NCBI RefSeq assembly: GCF_020005165.1
Contig: NZ_JAHCLT010000003.1
Location: 248,001-312,000 of the forward strand
Direction of reading: 5' to 3'
DNA: 64,000 nt
Source: Kangiella taiwanensis
GTDB taxonomy: Bacteria > Pseudomonadota > Gammaproteobacteria > Enterobacterales > Kangiellaceae
Both the position numbers and the translations under genes were made by a program. This document shows, in pieces, positions 18,313 through 28,074 of the stretch (within the stretch, counting starts at the first letter, position 1; each line of letters begins with the position of its first letter). Under the pieces are notes generated by a model. It saw only the letters and a program-made list of their open reading frames with translations, was not told where the DNA came from and did not search any database.

Positions 18313-18682
18313 ATTTAACCTGCCACAACTCTATTTTGTTACCTTCTGGATCCACAAACCATGCGAAAATCCCCATGTCATCCTCACAAGGCTCGCCGAC
18401 TATTTTACCGCCTCCCTGCTCCACTTGCTTTAAACATTGATAGATATCATCCACGATGAAGTTAATCATAAACTCCCTGTCAGACGGCTCAAAGTAATCC
18501 GTATCCTCTTTAAAAGGTCCCCATACCGTACACGCTTTTTCCGGCGCATCTTTTTGTAAAAAATGCGAGCCGCCATAACTCGGGTCAATATTAAAACCCA
18601 AAGTATCTTGATACCATTTACCGAGAGCGTCTCTATCCTTTGATTTAAAGAAAACGCCACCAACACCAACGACTTTGCCCAT
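18311..18682 (-). CDS. VOC (glyoxalase/bleomycin-resistance/dioxygenase) family protein
   Basis: 123 aa with the paired beta-alpha-beta-beta-beta modules of the vicinal-oxygen-chelate fold: GVGGVFFKSKDRDALGKWYQDTLG begins module one (shown here in two parts by position, residues 5-28), and the C-terminal strand FVDPEGNKIELWQ carries the expected metal-ligand Glu. The substrate cannot be told from the sequence. Its start lies three bases from the stop of the rhodanese gene, so both belong to one minus-strand transcript. Confidence 0.85.
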   Translation of the reverse strand: MGKVVGVGGVFFKSKDRDALGKWYQDTLGFNIDPSYGGSHFLQKDAPEKACTVWGPFKEDTDYFEPSDREFMINFIVDDIYQCLKQVEQGGGKIVGEPCEDDMGIFAWFVDPEGNKIELWQVK

Positions 18683-18685
18683 GAT

Positions 18686-19369
18686 TTATTCCTCGCTATC
18701 CATCAGGCTTTCTACGGTGTCTTGATCCACACCATTAATCACATTGGTGTAACCTAACTGATTGAGCGTTGCTTTCGCTTTGCCGGCGCGGTTACCACTT
18801 CGACAATAAACCACCACAAGATCATCTTTCGCAAAGGACAGCTCAGACGCACGCTCAGCAATTTCGTCATAGGGAATATGAGTTGCGTTTGAGTAGTGTC
18901 CGTTGTCGAACTCTTGCTGAGTACGCACATCCATCACCACAGCATTATCTAAACTCGCACCATCCATCACAATAAAATGTGCTTTATAACTGGCCGGATC
19001 GATTTTTATGTTAGTCGCTGGGTAAGGTTTTAAGTAACCCAACTGGACAGTCGCTCCATTAATTTTGAGACGATCACTGGCATCACTAGAACCTATCGTC
19101 ATCACCTTTTGAATAGGCGTATTGTCCAAGGTGTAATTTACCACCACTTCGGCGTTTCCCTGCTGGATACACTGCGCGCCTTTCGGACAGCGAGAGTCTT
19201 GTTTTACTCGCTCAAATTCGAACTCCACATCATCGAATAAAACTTTCTCACCAGCCGTTAATGTGAAGTCTCTAGGTAACTCAGAATGCTGCTTTGGTAA
19301 GCTATCTGCGCGGCAACCCAGCGCGACAAAAGTGATAACTGAAATGATGAATAAACGCTTTAAAGTCAT
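18686..19369 (-). CDS. Rhodanese-domain lipoprotein
   Basis: 227 aa. The N terminus is a lipoprotein signal (FVALGC, lipid-attached Cys19), so the protein is probably membrane anchored in the periplasm. Residues about 30-120 form a strand-rich domain with a Cys pair (SRCPKGAQC). Residues about 135-220 form a rhodanese domain with the active-site loop VVYCRSGNRAGKA, whose Cys can accept sulfur. The second domain resembles PspE-like periplasmic rhodaneses. The first domain, fused to it, I do not recognise. VOC gene downstream, tRNA-Arg upstream. Confidence 0.85.
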   Translation of the reverse strand: MTLKRLFIISVITFVALGCRADSLPKQHSELPRDFTLTAGEKVLFDDVEFEFERVKQDSRCPKGAQCIQQGNAEVVVNYTLDNTPIQKVMTIGSSDASDRLKINGATVQLGYLKPYPATNIKIDPASYKAHFIVMDGASLDNAVVMDVRTQQEFDNGHYSNATHIPYDEIAERASELSFAKDDLVVVYCRSGNRAGKAKATLNQLGYTNVINGVDQDTVESLMDSEE

Positions 19370-19432
19370 AAGGTTACTCCTTTAAATATGAATTACTGCA
19401 TTGTTGACCTTGAGAAGAGAAAAAGCAAGGAA

Positions 19433-19508
19433 TGGCGTCCCCACCAGGACTCGAACCTGGAGCTTAGGCTTAGGAGGCCCATGATTTATCCGGTTAATCG
19501 ATGGGGAC
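19433..19508 (-). tRNA. tRNA-Arg(CCT)
   Basis: 76-base cloverleaf including encoded CCA. Acceptor GTCCCCA/TGGGGAC, D stem GATT/AATC, anticodon stem TGGGC/GCCTA with loop CTCCTAA (anticodon CCT at loop positions 3-5), 4-base variable loop, T stem CCAGG/CCTGG with loop TTCGAGT, discriminator G. It reads AGG codons. The bases just outside the acceptor (GC on the 5' side) could pair with the discriminator G and first C of CCA. Confidence 0.95.
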
Positions 19509-19574
19509 GCAAAAAAGAAATTTCACAATAAAATCAAAGGTATTATAGACACATAGTGAAAAATATAAATGACA

Positions 19575-20456
19575 TCAGTCAATATTGGCAACAAAATGGT
19601 CAATCAAAACACGCAACTTAGGCGACATAAATCGATTTTGTGGATACACCGCCCAAATCCCTTCTTCTGGGATTCGATACGACTCTAAAACAGGCACAAG
19701 TTGACCATTATCCAAATACTCACGCGTGTAATAATCTGGTAACTGAACCATGCCGATGCCTTGCAAAGCAGCCTGCGCTAAACCAAAGCCACTGTTGTAA
19801 CGTAAAGTCCCTGAAACTTTGATATTTTTTTCTTTATCACCGACATTAAAACGCCAATAATCAAGCGTGCCTAATAGGCAGTTATGGTTCGCAAGCTCAG
19901 ACAAAGTGTGAGGCGTACCGAATGTATCAAGGTAGTCAGCAGAAGCACAAACATAGTTGGAGCGACGACTCAGTTTCCGTGCCATCATGCTTGAGTCTTT
20001 GAGATCACCGATTCGAATGGCCAAGTCATAACCTTCTTCAAGAATATCAACGCGCTTGTTAGTGAGATAAGCCTCTACCTCAACATCAGGATAATCACGC
20101 ACAAACTGGTTAATCAGAGGCAAAATTACCTGTTCTCCGTAAGTCACTGTGGCAGTGAGTTTGATTTTACCTTGCGGTTTGCTTTGCAGATTCAACACTT
20201 CATCTTCAGCATGCTGCAGCCCATCCAAAACCGCTCGACAATGTTGATAATAAACACTGCCTTCCTGAGTGATGGTTACAGTACGGGTAGTTCGGTATAG
20301 CAGTTTAACACCGAGCCGCGACTCTAGTTGGCTTATCTGGCGACTCACTTGTGCTGTTGACAGATCGAGCTTTTCAGCAGCAGCCGTAAAGCTTCCTTCT
20401 TCAGCGACAGCCACAAACTCTGAGACACCTTGCCATTTCATATTATTACCCTGCAT
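19575..20456 (-). CDS. LysR-family transcriptional regulator, divergent from frmAB
   Basis: About 293 aa. N-terminal winged helix-turn-helix (GSFTAAAEKLDLSTAQVSRQ, residues about 20-39, then LESRLGVKLLYRTTR) and a C-terminal periplasmic-binding-like effector domain. I chose the ATG at 20456 because GGAG lies five bases before it; a GTG at 20462 and an ATG at 20441 are also in frame. It is transcribed away from frmA across about 100 bases of AT-rich DNA, the usual arrangement for a LysR regulator and its target. It may control formaldehyde detoxification here, in place of the FrmR repressor known from E. coli; this is inferred from position. Confidence 0.88.
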   Translation of the reverse strand: MQGNNMKWQGVSEFVAVAEEGSFTAAAEKLDLSTAQVSRQISQLESRLGVKLLYRTTRTVTITQEGSVYYQHCRAVLDGLQHAEDEVLNLQSKPQGKIKLTATVTYGEQVILPLINQFVRDYPDVEVEAYLTNKRVDILEEGYDLAIRIGDLKDSSMMARKLSRRSNYVCASADYLDTFGTPHTLSELANHNCLLGTLDYWRFNVGDKEKNIKVSGTLRYNSGFGLAQAALQGIGMVQLPDYYTREYLDNGQLVPVLESYRIPEEGIWAVYPQNRFMSPKLRVLIDHFVANID

Positions 20457-20499
20457 TGTCACTCCATATTATTACATATATGCAATAGTGATTTAATGA

Positions 20500-21690
<1,191 letters not shown>

Positions 21691-21726
21691 GATCATTAAG
21701 ATCAGTTAAAAGATTCAGGAGTTATC

Positions 21727-22563
21727 ATGACTATTGAAAACTTAAGCTCAAATAAATCGTTTGGTGGCTGGCACAAGCAGTACAAGCACACCTCAACAGC
21801 ACTTAACTGTGATATGCGGTTTGCGATTTACTTACCACCACAAGCCAACGACTCTAAACCAGCACCAGTATTATACTGGCTATCAGGTTTAACCTGCACC
21901 GATGAGAACTTCATGCAAAAAGCTGGTGCGCAGCGAATTGCAGCTGAGTTAGGTATTGCCATTGTTGCGCCAGATACCAGCCCTCGTGGTGATGACATTG
22001 CGGATGACAATGCTTACGATTTGGGACAAGGTGCTGGCTTCTACGTCAATGCGACACAAACCCCGTGGGCCAAGCACTATCAAATGTATGATTATATCAA
22101 TCAAGAGCTGCCTGAACTGGTCAAAAGCACCTTTCCTGTCACAGACCAATGGGCTATTTCTGGTCACTCGATGGGCGGTCACGGCGCACTCATGATGGCG
22201 CTGCGTAACTCGGAGCAATACACTTCGGTGTCGGCGTTCAGCCCTATCGTCAACCCAGTTAGTTGTCCATGGGGAGAAAAAGCATTTTCAGCCTACTTAG
22301 GTGATGACAAAGCCGACTGGCGTGAATACGACTCAACTGAGCTACTCCGTGAAAGCTCAGCAAAAGTTCCCATGCTTATCGACCAAGGACTAGCGGATAA
22401 TTTCTTAGCTGAGCAATTAAAGCCACAAAACTTTACTGCCGTTGCTAAGGAAAAGCATTACCCGCTAACCTATCGAGAACATGAAGGCTACGACCATAGC
22501 TACTACTTCATCAGCAGCTTTATCGAGGACCACTTCATGTTTCATGCTAAATATTTGAAGTAG
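21727..22563 (+). CDS. frmB: S-formylglutathione hydrolase
   Basis: Alpha/beta-hydrolase (esterase D type) splitting S-formylglutathione to formate and glutathione. 278 aa. Nucleophile Ser in the elbow [11 protein letters not shown] (about 150), catalytic Asp in DQGLADNFL (about 224) and His in [11 protein letters not shown] (about 258). [14 protein letters not shown] is the family's oxyanion-side signature. Completes the two-step formaldehyde pathway with frmA and is followed by a terminator. Confidence 0.96.
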   Translation: MTIENLSSNKSFGGWHKQYKHTSTALNCDMRFAIYLPPQANDSKPAPVLYWLSGLTCTDENFMQKAGAQRIAAELGIAIVAPDTSPRGDDIADDNAYDLGQGAGFYVNATQTPWAKHYQMYDYINQELPELVKSTFPVTDQWAISGHSMGGHGALMMALRNSEQYTSVSAFSPIVNPVSCPWGEKAFSAYLGDDKADWREYDSTELLRESSAKVPMLIDQGLADNFLAEQLKPQNFTAVAKEKHYPLTYREHEGYDHSYYFISSFIEDHFMFHAKYLK

Positions 22564-22573
22564 TTTCTGACAT

Positions 22574-22600
22574 AAAAAAGCCGCTTAACGCGGCTTCATT
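22574..22600 (+). terminator. Terminator after frmB
   Basis: AGCCGC / GCGGCT stem with loop TTAAC; T-rich tail (TTCATTTT) after it, with an A tract before it, so it may also serve the convergent peptidase gene. Confidence 0.7.
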
Positions 22601-24547
22601 TTAATCAACTCTGCTGGACGTAACCTTACTTTTTAAATTCCTATTTAAAAAGTTAAGCATTTTAGTATAGGCTTCTATCCGATTTTCTTCATCCGCAAAA
22701 CCATGACCTTCATTCGGCTTTACTAAGGAGTCATAAGGGATACCAGCTTCATCAAGCTTTTCAGTTAACACTTCATAATGTTCGATTGGCGTTCTTCTAT
22801 CACCGGTGCCGTGAATAATTAGAAGTTCTGCTTTAATTTTATCTACAAAATTGACAGGAGAGCGCTCATATGCAAACTCCTCGTTGTTATAGCCCCAAGC
22901 GTCATTAAGGAACTCACGCCCACTTTCACGCTCATAAATATCAGAGTATTTAAAAACTTTAATATCATAAGCTCCAGCATAACCAATAGCACACTGATAT
23001 AAGTCAGGCTCTTTAACCACCCCCATTAATGCTGCATAAGCGCCATAACTTGCTCCTGCGATACATATGCGATCTTTATCAGCGATCCCTTTCTCTACAG
23101 CCCAAAGCGTAGCATCTGTTAAATCATCCTGCATTTCCCTGCCCATTTTCTTGTAGTGATCATATTCAAAGCTTCTACCTCGACCACCCGAGCCACGATA
23201 ATTTACCTGCAGCACTGCATAACCATTATACGCGTAGTAATGCGCCTCAGGATCATAGCTCCAACGATCATATGGACCGTATGGCCCCCCATGTACCAGA
23301 ACAACCATTGGAAGGTTCTTTTCTTTTCCTTTTGGTAACGTTAAGTAGCCTCTGATTTCTAAGCCATCTCGGGCTTTGAATGTAATTGGATGCCTTAAAC
23401 CTAACTCCTCAGACTCTATCCAAGGCAACGCTTTCATTTCAAAAGAAAGCTTACTCTTTTTAGCGTCGTATAAATAGAATGTACCTGCATCTTGATCGTT
23501 AGAAACTTTCACTATTGAAAATCGATTGTCTCTAGTAGGCTGTCCGATTTCGACAACTTTATCAGGAAAGGCAGTTTCTAAACTGGATTGAATTTTATAT
23601 GCTTTATTGTCTGTATTGAAGAAGCTGGTCTCTGGGTAATTGGGAAGTCTTTCGACACCGACCACTTGAGGGTTTTCATATTGATAATCGTAAATATAGC
23701 CTTCAACATCAGCATCGCCTTCTAGCTTGTGCAACAAGCTCATTTCTTTAGTAGTTAAATCAATAGAATAAATACCAGAACCTTGTTCGCTTCGGTCAGA
23801 AAATACCATAAGTTTTGAGTCATTGTCATAAACTTGTATCGGGCTAATCATGCCACTTTCGCGTTTAAACTCCTCAAACTTTTCCCAGTCTCCGTCGGAG
23901 TTTTTTAGATACAATACGATTAAGTCGTCATCTTCATCAGCTAGACCGATACTAACATAAGCTTTTTTATCTGAACCAATAAGCAAATTACCGTTCTTTA
24001 CAGCTCCAGTCTCCAATTTTTTGTATCTGCTTGAATAAATATCAAACTCAAATAATGCTGGATAATTCCTCTCGTACATTATGGCTAAGATTTTTTCCTC
24101 ATCATCATCTAAAGTGTCTACTACTCTAAAGCCTCTAGGCAACGAGGTGCTTGCACCAGCTTTATTTCGAGGTGGCCAAATTTGATATTTCTTTGTCCCA
24201 TCGACATCCCCAGCAAAGTAATAACCTGTTCTAGCTGGGAGATCCAGCGGCCCTACTTTCTTGTTCTGGCTAACGATAAGTCTCTTATCTGAGGCCCAGA
24301 AAAAATTCCCAGCTTCATAATCTTGAGGGAAGAAAAACCTTTGCTTAATTTCTTTTGTTTTCCTGTCTAATATGTAGACCTCTTTCTTACCTGTAGCCTC
24401 GCCCCTTACAGCTAAATACTTACCGTCGGGAGACAAGCGAAGACTATCTGCTTGGCTGTATTTGAAGAAGTCCTCCACAGTCATTTGCGCAATAGAAGCA
24501 ACTGGAAATAGTACTAACGACAAAAAGAAGGCTTTTAATATTTTCAT
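22601..24547 (-). CDS. Secreted S9-family prolyl oligopeptidase-like peptidase
   Basis: 648 aa with a signal peptide (hydrophobic residues 4-18, cleavage near SIAQ), so periplasmic or secreted. The N-terminal half is a beta-propeller of WD/TolB-like repeats (DSLRLSPDGKYLAVRG). The C-terminal alpha/beta-hydrolase domain has VHGGPYGPYDRW, nucleophile Ser in GASYGAYAAL (about 500), Asp in HGTGDRRTP (about 580) and His in NEGHGFAD (about 613). The family cleaves short peptides, commonly after Pro or Ala. It lies just downstream of a TonB-dependent receptor gene, suggesting uptake and digestion of peptides as a unit, although a terminator stands between them. Confidence 0.92.
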   Translation of the reverse strand: MKILKAFFLSLVLFPVASIAQMTVEDFFKYSQADSLRLSPDGKYLAVRGEATGKKEVYILDRKTKEIKQRFFFPQDYEAGNFFWASDKRLIVSQNKKVGPLDLPARTGYYFAGDVDGTKKYQIWPPRNKAGASTSLPRGFRVVDTLDDDEEKILAIMYERNYPALFEFDIYSSRYKKLETGAVKNGNLLIGSDKKAYVSIGLADEDDDLIVLYLKNSDGDWEKFEEFKRESGMISPIQVYDNDSKLMVFSDRSEQGSGIYSIDLTTKEMSLLHKLEGDADVEGYIYDYQYENPQVVGVERLPNYPETSFFNTDNKAYKIQSSLETAFPDKVVEIGQPTRDNRFSIVKVSNDQDAGTFYLYDAKKSKLSFEMKALPWIESEELGLRHPITFKARDGLEIRGYLTLPKGKEKNLPMVVLVHGGPYGPYDRWSYDPEAHYYAYNGYAVLQVNYRGSGGRGRSFEYDHYKKMGREMQDDLTDATLWAVEKGIADKDRICIAGASYGAYAALMGVVKEPDLYQCAIGYAGAYDIKVFKYSDIYERESGREFLNDAWGYNNEEFAYERSPVNFVDKIKAELLIIHGTGDRRTPIEHYEVLTEKLDEAGIPYDSLVKPNEGHGFADEENRIEAYTKMLNFLNRNLKSKVTSSRVD

Positions 24548-24591
24548 AACAGTTCCTACTGTATCAATTTGTAGCTTTTATAGTTGTAGTC

Positions 24592-24618
24592 AAAAAAGCC
24601 CTGCTATGGCAGGGCTTT
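24592..24618 (-). terminator. Terminator after the TonB-dependent receptor gene
   Basis: On the minus strand AAAGCCCTGC, loop CATA, GCAGGGCTTT followed by further T. A 10-bp stem ends the receptor transcript before the peptidase gene. Confidence 0.85.
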
Positions 24619-24642
24619 TCTTTGCACCTAAACTTGTAAAGT

Positions 24643-27462
24643 TTAGAATACGTATGTTGCTTCTAAATAAACCTCTCGGCCAATTCCTGCACCACCATAT
24701 ACAAAGTTGTTATACCATGGGAATGCATTAGGTCCGATAGTCTGATCTCGAGGCGCTCCATTATCGAACAAGTCACGGATAGTTAAACGAGTTCGGAAAT
24801 CAGAACTCCAGTTATAACTGGTAGTTAAGTTATAACGGAAGTGTGGAGGTACTCGATCATTTAAGGTGCCGTCAAGAACTAAAGGATGACCTGGGTCATA
24901 AACTGTCGTAGAACCACGACGAAGCATTGTTAATGCTACGCTAAAATCATCATAGCTATAAGCAGCTGTTGCATTGACGTTAGAGCGAGGCTCCCAACCA
25001 CCTAGGATTGGGTCATCACGTAACTCAACACCATCAAACTCATGACTTAATAGGTGTGAATAGTTAACCACGAAGTCTAAGCGACCATAGTCGATGTCAA
25101 ACCCATAAATCAAACGAGCATCTAAAGATTCAACTGACTCTTCTGAAATATTACGAGGCGTAACATTGAAACCGCTGATTTCATCAACATCATCATCAGG
25201 GTTATAGACACGAGTAATTAAGTTTGAAACTTGATCACAGCTGATGTCAGATAAGTCTTGAGATGGTCTAGAGCCAGTTACCTGTACAGAACCATTGGTC
25301 AAACAGTCAAACTCACGGAACAGTAAAGAGCTTGAAGATAATTGAGCTACGCGATCTTCTAAAGTAACTTTCTGCCAATCAAGTTGGAATGACAAATCAT
25401 CAGTAATGTCGTAAACAAAACCTGCCCAACGCGTATCACCTGTTTCATCTTTCAAAGGCTCGTTACCAACTTCACCTGGACCTAAACGACGAGCAAATAT
25501 CTGTGTTCCAGTACAGTCTTCAACTGCATCAAAACTACCAGGCTCACCTAGCCCTTGCCAGCAAGAATATAAGTCAGTCACTGTCGTATAAAAACCAGTA
25601 CGGCTGTACACTTGAACTAAATCTGGTGCACGGAATGACTCAGAGTAACCACCGCGGAATAAGAAGCTATCTGACGGACGCCACTCGAACTTCACAGATG
25701 GAGTTACACGAGTGCCAATCGATGATGAGTCGCTATCATATTTATCAGCACGCGCAGCTATATTAACATCTAGCGTCTCATGCAATGGGATATTCATCTC
25801 CATACCAAGTGCGGTACGAGTTCTATCACCCTCACCATCATAACCCGTCAAACCAAGCCAACCAGAGCCAGCAGTATACGGGAATGGAGGTTGTTGAGTA
25901 ATCAATTCATCAGGAACAAACTTAAGCTCTTGCTTTTCAAACTCAAGGATACCAGCATAAGAAACTGGGCCTGCACTCATCTCCCAAAGGTCACCGCGTA
26001 GCATAAACTGCGCGCCGGTTGAAGATGTTTCGTTGCCGTAAGTTTGAGTGCCAAGAGCACTGTTTACTAGGTCACGATTTGAATCATCAACTTGAGCAAA
26101 CAAGTTATCGAATAAACCGAAAGTTCCGTTGCCTTGGAAAACTGGTGTTGCACCGGCATAGCCTAAGAAATCACCAAAGAAAACATCGATAGCTTCTTGA
26201 GCTTTAAAACGAACACGGCTACTTTCTAACTCATACTCACTACGATAAACTGATGCTTCCCACTCATGATCACCGAAATAGCCACGAGCACCGAAAGAAG
26301 CATTATAAGAATTGTCTTCGAACTGTGAGTCTAATGAACGTTGCAAATCAGACTCATAGAAGCTTCTCAATACTGTATAGTAATCACCGTTATTTACATT
26401 AAAGATACGCTCTTGGATAAAGATGCTGTAACGGTCTACAGAAGATTCACTCGAGTTATATAGTAGTTCACCAAAAAGCTCTACATCTCCTAGGTCATAA
26501 GTTCCGTTAGCAAAAACAGACAACTGCTCGCGCTCGTTTCGGAAGTTAGTTAAGGCGATATTGTCACGCCCACACAAATAACCTAAAGATTCTGAGAATA
26601 AAAAGCGCTCTGAACCGAAGTTTTCACACTGATTACCTGGATCAACTAATGTGAATGAGTTTCGGTCTAATACGTACGTATCAAAGTTGAGCGTTGGCGC
26701 TTCAATATCTGAGTACGGGTAATCATCATTAGAATCATACTTATCGTAATCGCCAGCACTAATAGGATCTGTTTTACGGTATGAAATGCCTACAGAAAAG
26801 TTACCATTTTCAGTTACTGTACCTGTAGTCAAATCAACACGATAGTCATTACCTTCCGCTTCAACTGGACGGCCATAAATGACATTTAAAGTAGTTTCGT
26901 CAACATTTTGCTTTAAAACGATATTTACAACACCTGCAACAGCATCAGAACCGTAAATTGAAGAACCACCGCCACTCAATACTTCGATTCGCTCGATTGC
27001 AGCTTGAGGAATAGCACCAAAGTTTACAGCAGAACTACTGCCCTGATAGGCAGCTGGATAGTTCGCTACTCGACGACCATTGATCAAGGTCAAAGAGTTA
27101 CCTACACCAAATCCTCGGATGTTAAGTGTGCGGATATCAGGAGTGAAGCCACCTGAAAACTCAGGACCTTCAATTTGAACACCAGTATTAATGGTTAGGT
27201 CATTCAATGCATCATATACCGTTGTATGACCCTGCTTCTTCATGTCATCGCCAGTAATAATCAGTACCGGTGACGCACCTTCTGCGTGATTTCTTTTTAA
27301 ACGCGAACCAACAACTGTAACAGTTTCAGTTTCTTGTACTTGTTCTTCTTGTTCCTCTTCACTTCCCTCTTCTGCAGCATAAGCTGTAGTAGTGAAAGCC
27401 AATGAAGCAGAGGCAAAAAGAGCTAACTTTACCGCTTTCGCGATAATATTATGCTTACTCAT
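24643..27462 (-). CDS. TonB-dependent outer-membrane receptor
   Basis: 939 aa from the ATG at 27462, which has GGGGAG upstream; an in-frame TTG six bases earlier is less likely. Signal peptide to about residue 29 (AYA-A), an acidic Glu/Gln stretch, then a TonB-box-like segment ETVTVVGSR (about 48-56). The plug domain includes IRGFGVGNSLTLINGRR and IERIEVLSGGGSSIYGSDAVAGVVNIV (residues about 140-190, given as two pieces). The beta barrel runs to a C terminus ending in Phe (VYLEATYVF), as outer-membrane proteins do. The type is common in peptide- and sugar-degrading marine bacteria; the substrate is unknown, but the neighbouring S9 peptidase suggests peptides. Confidence 0.93.
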   Translation of the reverse strand: MSKHNIIAKAVKLALFASASLAFTTTAYAAEEGSEEEQEEQVQETETVTVVGSRLKRNHAEGASPVLIITGDDMKKQGHTTVYDALNDLTINTGVQIEGPEFSGGFTPDIRTLNIRGFGVGNSLTLINGRRVANYPAAYQGSSSAVNFGAIPQAAIERIEVLSGGGSSIYGSDAVAGVVNIVLKQNVDETTLNVIYGRPVEAEGNDYRVDLTTGTVTENGNFSVGISYRKTDPISAGDYDKYDSNDDYPYSDIEAPTLNFDTYVLDRNSFTLVDPGNQCENFGSERFLFSESLGYLCGRDNIALTNFRNEREQLSVFANGTYDLGDVELFGELLYNSSESSVDRYSIFIQERIFNVNNGDYYTVLRSFYESDLQRSLDSQFEDNSYNASFGARGYFGDHEWEASVYRSEYELESSRVRFKAQEAIDVFFGDFLGYAGATPVFQGNGTFGLFDNLFAQVDDSNRDLVNSALGTQTYGNETSSTGAQFMLRGDLWEMSAGPVSYAGILEFEKQELKFVPDELITQQPPFPYTAGSGWLGLTGYDGEGDRTRTALGMEMNIPLHETLDVNIAARADKYDSDSSSIGTRVTPSVKFEWRPSDSFLFRGGYSESFRAPDLVQVYSRTGFYTTVTDLYSCWQGLGEPGSFDAVEDCTGTQIFARRLGPGEVGNEPLKDETGDTRWAGFVYDITDDLSFQLDWQKVTLEDRVAQLSSSSLLFREFDCLTNGSVQVTGSRPSQDLSDISCDQVSNLITRVYNPDDDVDEISGFNVTPRNISEESVESLDARLIYGFDIDYGRLDFVVNYSHLLSHEFDGVELRDDPILGGWEPRSNVNATAAYSYDDFSVALTMLRRGSTTVYDPGHPLVLDGTLNDRVPPHFRYNLTTSYNWSSDFRTRLTIRDLFDNGAPRDQTIGPNAFPWYNNFVYGGAGIGREVYLEATYVF

Positions 27463-27599
27463 TGTCAATGTCTCCCCAGTGTATTATTTATATTTGTCGC
27501 CAGTCTATTGGCAACCAAGAAATACTAATGGAAATTCGTCCAGTTTGGAAGTCTTTAGTTTAGATTATTTTAATATAGAGGAATTTATACAGCTCTGAC

Positions 27600-27628
27600 T
27601 TGCCAAACGACATATGATATTCTAGTTA
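27600..27628 (+). promoter_or_regulatory. Candidate promoter of umuDC
   Basis: TTGCCA (27600-27605), 17 bases, TAGTTA (27623-27628), ending 14 bases before the umuD ATG. No canonical CTGT-N8-ACAG LexA box is seen; only the half site ATACAG occurs at 27587-27592. Confidence 0.3.
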
Positions 27629-27642
27629 TCCATATCAAAAGC

Positions 27643-28074
27643 ATGAGTTCTATGAGCAAAGTATCGATACTTAAACCTAGGGGCAGTTATTCTGAGATCC
27701 CGTTATATTCAGGCCGCGTATCTGCAGGTTTTCCAGGTGTTGTAGACGAACACATGGAAGACTCGCTCAGCCTAGATCAGCTTCTTATACAACACCCAGC
27801 CACTACATTTTTCGCCCGTGTTGAGGGAGACTCCATGATCGAGGCGGGTATATTCCAAAATGATATATTGGTCGTTGATCGCTCAGTTTCAGCCAAGGAT
27901 AATGATATCGTTGTTGCCTTACTCGACAATGAATTCACGGTTAAACGCTTAAAGTCCCAAGGGACACTGAAATTAAAAGCTGAAAACCCAAACTACCCTG
28001 ATATTGAAGTTACCGGAGAGCATGAACTGGTTATTTGGGGTGTTGTTACAGGGTTAGCAAGGAGCTTGCGCTAG
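27643..28074 (+). CDS. umuD: UmuD-like translesion polymerase subunit (S24 LexA-type autoprotease)
   Basis: 143 aa. Self-cleavage site AG in RVSAGFPG (about residue 28-29), nucleophile Ser in VEGDSMIEAGI (about 65) and catalytic Lys in EFTVKRLK (about 102), all as in UmuD. RecA-stimulated cleavage would give UmuD', which activates UmuC as polymerase V. A second in-frame ATG three codons later (27652) could also be the start; neither has a clear ribosome site. umuC overlaps its stop codon by one base. Confidence 0.93.
   Translation: MSSMSKVSILKPRGSYSEIPLYSGRVSAGFPGVVDEHMEDSLSLDQLLIQHPATTFFARVEGDSMIEAGIFQNDILVVDRSVSAKDNDIVVALLDNEFTVKRLKSQGTLKLKAENPNYPDIEVTGEHELVIWGVVTGLARSLR

Noticed and set aside
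19433-19508. Reading this RNA as a selenocysteine-type tRNA because the acceptor region can pair over 9 bp
   Set aside because: There is no long variable arm and no TCA anticodon; a standard 7-bp acceptor with encoded CCA gives a normal tRNA-Arg(CCT).
27576-27592. LexA (SOS) box upstream of umuD
   Set aside because: Only a half site ATACAG is present; the matching CTGT half at the right spacing is AGAG. SOS control is plausible from the genes but not shown here.
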